From Spirochaetaceae bacterium (lineage in GTDB: Bacteria > Spirochaetota > Spirochaetia > Treponematales > Breznakiellaceae), in the NCBI GenBank assembly GCA_031280705.1, contig JAITGJ010000279.1:1-7658 (forward strand): a DNA stretch of 7,658 nt, in the 5' to 3' direction. This document shows positions 1 through 5,174 of this stretch, one piece after another. The number at the start of each line of letters is the position of its first letter. Within the stretch, counting starts at the first letter, position 1. Position numbers and translations under genes: made by a program. The notes beneath the pieces were generated by a model that ran no database searches, had not been told where the DNA came from, and saw nothing but the letters and a program-made list of their open reading frames with translations.

Positions 1-1
1 A

Positions 2-94
2 CGGGAAGAACAATTTTTATCGCGTACATTCGGAGAAGCGTATATCGCGTATACAAAACAAACAAGAAGGTATTTTTTAGCGGAAGTTGTTTAA
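2..94 (+). CDS. C-terminal fragment of an ICMT-like methyltransferase family protein (5' end outside window)
   Basis: An open plus-strand frame enters from the left edge and ends at TAA (92-94), leaving 30 residues. It begins REEQFLSRTFGEAYIAYTKQ and continues to TRRYFLAEVV. The pattern E-E-x-x-L-x-x-x-F-G-x-x-Y-x-x-Y followed by basic and aromatic residues resembles the cytosolic tail of the isoprenylcysteine carboxyl methyltransferase/phospholipid methyltransferase membrane families. These use S-adenosylmethionine to methylate carboxyl groups or lipids. In those proteins the segment follows the last membrane helices. The catalytic core and SAM site are outside the window, so the substrate cannot be judged. 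The gene converges on the channel gene, whose stop lies 32 bp away. Its stop codon sits inside the stem-loop at 85-116, which would terminate its transcript. The alternative is a chance open frame, which is less likely given the motif. Confidence 0.6.
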   Translation, partial: REEQFLSRTFGEAYIAYTKQTRRYFLAEVV

Positions 95-116
95 TAACTG
101 AAGTTATTAAACAACT
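85..116 (+). terminator. Perfect 14-bp stem-loop between convergent genes, likely terminator
   Basis: Bases 85-98 (AGTTGTTTAATAAC) are the exact reverse complement of 103-116, with a 4-nt loop TGAA at 99-102. On the plus strand the stem is followed by CTATTATTTTTT, a loose T-tract, which suits termination of the methyltransferase-like gene. The left arm covers that gene's TAA stop. On the minus strand the stem follows the channel stop codon by 10 nt but has no good T-tract after it, so it would be a weaker terminator or a transcript-end stabiliser in that direction. The stem is AT-rich, which makes its strength uncertain. Confidence 0.65.
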
Positions 117-126
117 CTATTATTTT

Positions 127-903
127 TTATTCTATCTCTTTTCCACAATGCGGACATATTTTCTTTTCCTTGTTTAATTCATCCATGAAACCAGAACATA
201 TTATACCACTTGGCAAGGCAATTAACATTATACCAGGCAATGATATTATTCCACCACATATTTTTCCGGCAATTGTTATTGGATAAACATCCCCCAACCA
301 TATTGTTGTAAATGTTGCTATTGACCACCACGTTGTCTCTATAATGTTTTTAAAAACCTCAGGCTGTGCCGGACTTTCTACATAGTACATTATTGTTGAA
401 GCAACAAAAATCATAATTACTGTTAATATTATCGTTGTTATTAATTTTTCCTTTTCTTTTTTCAAAACTTTTCCGATTATGGCCATTGCTTCACTATATC
501 TTCCAAGTCTAAAAATACGGAACATACGTAAAAGACGCAAAACCCTTAAAAATCTTAAATCCAATCCTGTAACGAATGGGAGATAAAATGGCAATATGGC
601 CGCCAAATCTATAATAGCGCCAGCAGAAAAAACAAACCGTATATTTGGTATTTTTGAATTCGGAAATTTATATTCAGCTGTCCATACACGCAATAAATAT
701 TCAATTGAAAAAATAATAATCGAAACAACTTCAAATCTATGAAGCAAAAGAAGATGGGAATTTGCAAACGCATCAAATGAAGCCGCGGTTACAGCAATTA
801 TATTTAAAATTATAAGAATAATAATTGCTATATCAAATATTGTACTTGGAATATCTCCTTCTTGTGCTTTTTCAATGATTTCAAATATTCTTTTTTTAAA
901 CAT
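127..903 (-). CDS. Voltage-gated (Kv-type) six-helix cation channel with atypical selectivity filter
   Basis: This 258-residue integral membrane protein has the bacterial voltage-gated potassium channel layout. Helices S1 (about 20-41), S2 (57-75) and S3 (90-110) precede an S4 voltage sensor with arginines at 117, 120, 123, 126, 129, 132 and 135, exactly every third residue. S5 (153-175), a pore helix with ETTWWSIATFTT and S6 (212-238) follow. The tail carries a single CPHC knuckle (250-253), a common short C-terminus in this family. The filter reads T199-T-I-W-L-G-D205 instead of T-x-G-Y-G-D, so potassium selectivity cannot be assumed. The ATG at 901-903 is chosen because GGAGGG precedes it by 7 nt. 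An in-frame TTG five codons upstream lies within that Shine-Dalgarno region. The gene is monocistronic, has its own promoter, and is AT-rich unlike the operon to its right. The fold call is firm; ion selectivity is not. Confidence 0.88.
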   Translation of the reverse strand: MFKKRIFEIIEKAQEGDIPSTIFDIAIIILIILNIIAVTAASFDAFANSHLLLLHRFEVVSIIIFSIEYLLRVWTAEYKFPNSKIPNIRFVFSAGAIIDLAAILPFYLPFVTGLDLRFLRVLRLLRMFRIFRLGRYSEAMAIIGKVLKKEKEKLITTIILTVIMIFVASTIMYYVESPAQPEVFKNIIETTWWSIATFTTIWLGDVYPITIAGKICGGIISLPGIMLIALPSGIICSGFMDELNKEKKICPHCGKEIE

Positions 904-910
904 AATTTTA

Positions 911-917
911 CCCTCCA
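911..917 (-). promoter_or_regulatory. Shine-Dalgarno that sets the channel start
   Basis: The minus strand reads TTGGAGGGTAAAATTATG. GGAGGG lies 7 nt before the ATG at 901-903. A longer reading from TTG (916-918) would place this ribosome-binding sequence inside the coding region, so the ATG is preferred. Confidence 0.8.
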
Positions 918-928
918 ATATATTATAA

Positions 929-957
929 AATATATCCTTAACTACTTATTTCGTCAA
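929..957 (-). promoter_or_regulatory. Sigma70-type promoter of the channel gene
   Basis: On the minus strand TTGACG (952-957) is separated by exactly 17 nt from TATATT (929-934). Both boxes are close to consensus. Transcription would start near 921-923, giving a leader of about 20 nt that contains the GGAGGG ribosome site. The location directly upstream of the channel supports a separately controlled transcript. Confidence 0.75.
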
Positions 958-1072
958 TCATATTTTCACTATGATTTTTAAAAAACTTAGCCCCCATTGC
1001 GCATAACATATTTATTAATGCAATCCGGATTTTTCCCGCTCACGCTCAATGTTCAATTTAATCCACGTTTTC

Positions 1073-2995
1073 CTAGAAAAAGCGCGGCAGGAAGGTTGAA
1101 AATTCCGGGATGTAGGTAACCAGAATGACCACCGCCAGTTGAATCAGGAGGAACGGGAACACGTCCCGGCAAATTTCCACAAAAGGTTTTTTGAAACGGT
1201 ACGCGGCAAGAAACAGATTAAGGCCCACCGGCGGCGTAAGGAACCCCACTTCAAGATTCACGATAAAAATGATCCCCAAATGTACCGGGTCAAGCCCAAA
1301 CGCCGCGCCGAGCGGCATTACCAGGGGCATCACGATCAAGATCGCCGAAAAAATATCCATAAGACAGCCCACGACGAGGAGGGCCAGATTGAGGAGAAGC
1401 AAAAACACGAAGCGGGACTGAATCGCGCCAAGAAGCCAGCGGGCGAAAATATCCGGGGCCTGGGTATCCACGATAAAATGGGACAGGGCCTTGGACGCGG
1501 CAAGGATCGAGAGTACCCCGCCCACAATGGGAACCGCCTTGAAAAACACGCCGGGAAGGTCCCGCAGGCGAATTTCCCGGTGAATTAAAACTTCCACGAC
1601 AAACGTATACAGCACGGCAATAGCGCCGATTTCCACCAGCGTAAAAAACCCCGAAAAAAATCCCGCGATCAGGAATACCGGAAGCAGCGCCTCTGGCGCG
1701 CACTGTTTAAGGGACGCGAGGGAATGTTTGAGGCTGAACGGCTCGCGGGGGATCTTTGTTTTCATGGAAACCACGATGCCCAGAACGATAACCGCAAGCA
1801 CCAGAATAATTCCCGGCAAGAGTCCGCCGGCAAAAAGATGCAGGATATTGGTCTGCGTCATGGCCCCAACCAGAATAATCGGGAGGCTGGGCGGGAACAG
1901 GAGTCCGATACTGCCCACGGATGTCAAAAGACCGATGGAAAAATTTTCCCGGTACCGTCCGTATTCAGACAGTATTGAGTAGAGAATGCCGCCCAGGGCG
2001 AGGATGGTTACCCCCGATGCGCCGGTAAAGGACGTAAAGAAGGCGCAGATCACCACGGAGGCAATGATCATGCCGCCGGGCATCCAACTGAAAAAGGAGC
2101 GAAAGGCGGCGACCAGCCGCTCTCCGGCGCGGCTTTCCGAAAGGAGAAAGCCCGCCAGGGTAAAAAGCGGTATGGCGATAATGCTGTTTTGGGTCAGCGC
2201 GGCGTAGATTTCGTTGGCGGCGACATCAATTTCCCCGCCCGCCGCGTGGGTCAGGAACAGGGCGAGGCCCGCGATCACCACAAAAAGCGGCGTCCCCGCG
2301 AGGGCGGAAAACGCGAAAAAAACCACCGAAGGGATACGGATATACCAGGCGATGAGGCTTGCAAGATCAACCAGGTCCAGCACGGCGTCCGGCGCGTCAA
2401 AGCCCCAGATACATTTGACGATCGCCGGAAACGCGGCAACGGTTCCCAGAACGATGGCAAGCGGCGCGAGCAGCCGGAGACGCCCGGCAAGCGGCGTCTG
2501 TCGCGCGAAGCGGACGGCCATTACCGCGTAGGCGAGGGGCATGAACGCGCCGAAAACCCGGTCCGGGATAAAGCCGACAAGCCGTCCTGAAAGGCCGATT
2601 TTGACGAAGGAAAGAGAACACCAGGCAAGCGCCGTTGCCACAAATGCGGAAACAAGCCCGGCAAGCACGGACGCGGCGGGCATTGCCTTTCCGCCCCCAA
2701 GGTACTGCACCAGGGACACCGAAAGATGATCCTTCTCGCGGGTTGTCATCATGCCGGAAAAAAGCCCCAGTGTGAGGAGCAGGTGGGTCATCAGCACGGA
2801 GGAGGCGGGAAGCCCGCTTTTTATGGTTTTGCGGAGGATCACTTCCACCACGGGCAGCAGCGCAAGCAAAACCAGGGATGCGTAACAGAAAAAACGCTCC
2901 ACGGCGAGCAGGCCCCGGAAAAAGCGGGTACGGGGCGGGGGTACGGCGGCTTTTTCAGCCGCGCCGGTTCCGGTTTCCGCTTTGTCCGGGTTCAT
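1073..2995 (-). CDS. tatQM: Fused TRAP transporter permease, small (DctQ) plus large (DctM) subunits, TatQM
   Basis: This 640-residue inner-membrane permease belongs to the tripartite ATP-independent periplasmic (TRAP) family, which imports a receptor-bound solute using an ion gradient. Residues about 26-165 form the four-helix DctQ part. A linking helix follows at about 175-197, as in other QM fusions. Residues 215-640 form the DctM part. Recognisable DctM segments are IPLFTLAGFLLSE (275-287), the TSFTGASGVT stretch (321-330), FPPSLPIILVGA (367-378), and the signature GLDPVHLGIIFIVNLEVGFL (567-586) with TPPVGLNLFLAAY after it. Length is normal for a fusion. The ATG overlaps the tatP stop as ATGA (2992-2995), and AAGGA (3001-3005) inside tatP serves as ribosome site, so translation is probably coupled. 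It is the last gene of the operon; no convincing terminator is visible after it. The ligand cannot be predicted from this subunit. Confidence 0.93.
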   Translation of the reverse strand: MNPDKAETGTGAAEKAAVPPPRTRFFRGLLAVERFFCYASLVLLALLPVVEVILRKTIKSGLPASSVLMTHLLLTLGLFSGMMTTREKDHLSVSLVQYLGGGKAMPAASVLAGLVSAFVATALAWCSLSFVKIGLSGRLVGFIPDRVFGAFMPLAYAVMAVRFARQTPLAGRLRLLAPLAIVLGTVAAFPAIVKCIWGFDAPDAVLDLVDLASLIAWYIRIPSVVFFAFSALAGTPLFVVIAGLALFLTHAAGGEIDVAANEIYAALTQNSIIAIPLFTLAGFLLSESRAGERLVAAFRSFFSWMPGGMIIASVVICAFFTSFTGASGVTILALGGILYSILSEYGRYRENFSIGLLTSVGSIGLLFPPSLPIILVGAMTQTNILHLFAGGLLPGIILVLAVIVLGIVVSMKTKIPREPFSLKHSLASLKQCAPEALLPVFLIAGFFSGFFTLVEIGAIAVLYTFVVEVLIHREIRLRDLPGVFFKAVPIVGGVLSILAASKALSHFIVDTQAPDIFARWLLGAIQSRFVFLLLLNLALLVVGCLMDIFSAILIVMPLVMPLGAAFGLDPVHLGIIFIVNLEVGFLTPPVGLNLFLAAYRFKKPFVEICRDVFPFLLIQLAVVILVTYIPEFSTFLPRFF

Positions 2996-4020
2996 GGCGT
3001 TCCTTGCCGCGCGCGATATTCCCGGAGGAGCGCGTCGATCCGGTTCAGGGTATCGCGGTCAAACGTGGTCCCGATAAGGGACGGAATCGCCCGGTTGATG
3101 TCGGCGTACCAGAGCTGTTCCTGTTCGGGGGTAAGGGAGTTCACCGTAAGGCCGTAGCGGGTCATTGTTTCTATCGCGGACGCTTCAAGCTGGAGGATGG
3201 ACGCGCCCATGCTCTGCTCAACCCGGCGGTTTATCCGGTCCAGTTCGGCGCGGTACTGTTCGGGCACCTGCCGCCAGGCGCGGTTGTTGAGCACGATGCC
3301 GCCCATAAACGGGGCAATGTTGATCATTGGCATATTACTGGCAACGGTAAAAACCTGCAGCCCCGCCACGACAAGCGCGCTTCCGTATGCGGCGTCAATC
3401 ATATTACTGGTAAGGCCCATCATAACGTCGGTGTTTGCCAGCGACACCACCTGATAGCCCATGGTTTTGAACGCCTGGATCAGACGGGGTTCCGCGGGGT
3501 CCGAGGCTATCCGCTGGCGTTTCAGATCGTCGGGCACAAATACCGGACGGCGGGAAAATATTTTGATCCACCCGGCATTGGCCCAGGCGATACAGCGAAA
3601 GCCCTTTTCATCGATCCGCGCCTCCAGGGTGGGCTTTATACGGTCCAGAACATAGTGCAGTTCTTCCTCGTTTCTAATATAGAACGGGACGCTTAACGCG
3701 AGAATTTCCGGGGTGATCAGATTAAGGCCAAAGGATGTAAGGACGGCCCCCTGAATCTCGTTCAGGCGGAGTTTTCTGATAAGGTCTTCCTCGGCGCCCA
3801 AAATACCGTTGTGGTAAATGCGCAGTTCCACCTCGCCGTTGGTGATTCTGTTCCACTCGCTTGCCATACGGTTCAGGGCTTCCCCGTAGGGGGTGTTTTC
3901 CGGGGCGACGGACGCGATTTTGAGCGTTATACGCCGCCGCGGCTGGGCACGGACCTTTTCCGCGGAGAGCACGGAAAACAGCGCCGCCGCACATACAATT
4001 AATACAACTGCTTTTTTCAT
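2992..4020 (-). CDS. tatP: Periplasmic TRAP solute receptor (DctP family), TatP
   Basis: This 342-residue extracytoplasmic solute-binding protein should capture the ligand and deliver it to the TatQM permease. Residues 1-26 (MKKAVVLIVCAAALFSVLSA, then EKVRAQ) are a signal peptide with a likely signal peptidase I site after VRA; no lipobox is present. The mature part shows DctP-family features: LKIASVAPENTPYGEALNRM (33-52), the YHNGILGAEEDLI stretch (69-81), LSVPFYIRNEEEL (109-121) and the domain crossover near 145-175. At the family position D-L-K-G-x-K-[IV]-R the protein reads D165-L-K-R-Q-R-I-A172, so the usual substrate-carboxylate arginine is replaced by alanine. The ATG at 4018-4020 is chosen because it starts the signal peptide and follows AGAGG (4025-4029). 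An open frame 25 codons longer exists but would bury the signal peptide. The gene lies 125 bp after tatT and overlaps tatQM by 4 nt. Confidence 0.92.
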   Translation of the reverse strand: MKKAVVLIVCAAALFSVLSAEKVRAQPRRRITLKIASVAPENTPYGEALNRMASEWNRITNGEVELRIYHNGILGAEEDLIRKLRLNEIQGAVLTSFGLNLITPEILALSVPFYIRNEEELHYVLDRIKPTLEARIDEKGFRCIAWANAGWIKIFSRRPVFVPDDLKRQRIASDPAEPRLIQAFKTMGYQVVSLANTDVMMGLTSNMIDAAYGSALVVAGLQVFTVASNMPMINIAPFMGGIVLNNRAWRQVPEQYRAELDRINRRVEQSMGASILQLEASAIETMTRYGLTVNSLTPEQEQLWYADINRAIPSLIGTTFDRDTLNRIDALLREYRARQGTP

Positions 4021-4035
4021 GACGCCTCTATTCCC

Positions 4036-4053
4036 GGCGGATATACTTCCGCC
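4036..4053 (-). other. GC-rich stem-loop just upstream of the tatP ribosome site
   Basis: GGCGGA (4036-4041) and TCCGCC (4048-4053) are perfect complements around a 6-nt loop. In the mRNA the hairpin ends about 6 nt before the AGAGG ribosome site of tatP (4025-4029). It may stabilise the 5' end of a processed tatP-tatQM message or affect initiation; this role is inference. The tatT-tatP gap (4021-4145) shows no strong promoter. Confidence 0.4.
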
Positions 4054-4145
4054 TTGAGTTTTATTTGCCTGTTTATCATAATGCCCGCATTCCACCGTAT
4101 AAATACGCTGGCATAGAAACTAATTGTACCGGCGGCTCCGGTTTT

Positions 4146-5174
4146 TTACCAGAGCGCGTCATCCTCATCTTCGGCCTCAAGAAAATACCACGAAGCGCGG
4201 GAAAGAAGATACCGCGCCTTACGCTGATTGATGACATTAACGAGGCGCGAGGAGGGATCGGCATTGACGTCGATGGCCAGCGCCGCCTCCAGGTTTTGCC
4301 TGAACCCCGCGTAATCCTGGGCGGGGATACACACCGCCTGCGCATAGGCCAGATACGCCGCCGCCGAGCGGCCCTGCGACTTTTCAAGCGCTTTTTCATA
4401 GTGAAGGCCGATTTTGGACGGGTCCCCGCCGAGGGCCGCGGGCACCGACGCGTGGAACAGCACAAAGAATTCATCCAGCGCGCCGTTGTTAAAGTTCCCG
4501 TCCAGTTCGTAAGCCCGGTTGATCAGGGCGATGAGCGCGGGAAGCCGCGTCCCCAGGCCCAGATCGAAGGGGTCTATCGCGTAGGCCGAAACGGAACCGG
4601 CCACATACCAGTAGATCAGGGGGACATCGCTCTTTTTCATCCGCGCCGTGTACCGCGCAAGGATCGCCGCCCGGTCTTCACCCCCCTGCCCGGTGTAACC
4701 GGACCCGGTTATACCGGACCCGGTTATACCGGGATAGCGCCGTTCCAGCCCGCGCGAAAGAATCGCCACGCCCCGGAGGTACAGTTGTTTGGCCCGTTCC
4801 TGCCCGGCCTTTTTCCGGTCCAGTTCCTGCGGCGGAAGCATTTCCGCGGGCTGCTGCACAAAGGCGGTGGCGTACATCACAAAAAGGGATCCCGTGGTAA
4901 GGATAAGGCCGTCGTGGTTGGGCTGGGTTTCCAGCAGGGCTTCGTACATTTTGATGGCGAGGGGAAGCGCGCCGCCGATCAGTTCCGGGTCCGTGTCTCC
5001 CGTAAAAACCGTGCTGTTTCCCACGCCCGTAAGGGCGTTGGCCACGGCGCGCGTGGCGATGGAAGCGCAGCCCGAAAGCACCGAGAGCGCGGCGGCACAG
5101 AGAACTGCCCGGATCGGGGCCGCTCCGGCAGTACCGCCCCGGACGGCGCGTTCCCCGTTACATTTCCTATTCAC
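4146..5174 (-). CDS. tatT: TatT, TPR-like lipoprotein associated with TRAP transporter (TRAP transporter T-component)
   Basis: This 342-residue lipoprotein resembles the TRAP transporter T-component family. Its T. pallidum member (Tp0956) is an alpha-helical protein with degenerate TPR repeats that binds the TatP receptor. A basic N-region leads into a hydrophobic stretch ending in lipobox L33-S-G-C36, so the mature protein should be acylated at Cys36. The rest is helical. Conserved-looking parts include NSTVFTGDTDPELIGGALPL (53-72), which matches the start of the mature domain in this family, then IYWYVAGSVSAYAIDP (187-202) and the HYEKALEKSQGRSAAAYLAY stretch (258-277). Residues 148-168 form a Gly/Thr/Ser loop encoded by a 15-bp tandem repeat. 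The GTG at 5172-5174 is chosen because it overlaps the mutase stop by 8 nt and follows AGG with 6-nt spacing. No in-frame ATG exists; TTG at 5208-5210 is the alternative. The N-region remains long (about 22 residues) even from GTG. Confidence 0.88.
   Translation of the reverse strand: MNRKCNGERAVRGGTAGAAPIRAVLCAAALSVLSGCASIATRAVANALTGVGNSTVFTGDTDPELIGGALPLAIKMYEALLETQPNHDGLILTTGSLFVMYATAFVQQPAEMLPPQELDRKKAGQERAKQLYLRGVAILSRGLERRYPGITGSGITGSGYTGQGGEDRAAILARYTARMKKSDVPLIYWYVAGSVSAYAIDPFDLGLGTRLPALIALINRAYELDGNFNNGALDEFFVLFHASVPAALGGDPSKIGLHYEKALEKSQGRSAAAYLAYAQAVCIPAQDYAGFRQNLEAALAIDVNADPSSRLVNVINQRKARYLLSRASWYFLEAEDEDDALW
4686..4730 (-). repeat. 15-bp tandem repeat (three units) inside tatT
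   Basis: Plus-strand bases 4701-4715 and 4716-4730 are identical (GGACCCGGTTATACC), and 4686-4700 (CTGCCCGGTGTAACC) is a diverged copy. Read in the tatT frame they give G-I-T-G-S, G-I-T-G-S, G-Y-T-G-Q. The unit is a multiple of three, so gain or loss changes protein length without a frameshift. The repeat lies between predicted helices and so probably in a surface loop. Confidence 0.9.

Noticed and set aside
18..55. TATCGCGTA direct repeat (18-26 and 43-51)
   Set aside because: It lies within the methyltransferase-like coding frame and is explained by similar codons; two copies are not enough to call a repeat element.
904..918. Upstream TTG start for the channel
   Set aside because: The TTG sits within the GGAGGG ribosome site of the ATG at 901-903, and the five extra residues add nothing family-like.
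961..1072. Terminator after tatQM
   Set aside because: Only AATCCGGATT (1022-1031) and an imperfect inverted repeat near 994-1023 were found, with no stable stem followed by a T-tract on the minus strand.
2878..3696. Plus-strand open frame of 272 codons opposite tatP and the start of tatQM
   Set aside because: It spans two real genes on the other strand, has no recognisable motif, and its His/Arg/Gly-rich composition is typical of a shadow frame.
4021..4145. Internal promoter for tatP in the tatT-tatP gap
   Set aside because: Candidate boxes such as TACAAT/TATTTA or TTATAC/TATGAT on the minus strand have poor -35 matches. Nothing is convincing against the background.
4128..4147. Small stem ACCGG/CCGGT followed by T's on the plus strand, as a terminator
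   Set aside because: It is correctly oriented only for plus-strand transcription, where there is no gene. On the minus strand, the tatT side, no T-tract follows, and a 5-bp stem is weak.
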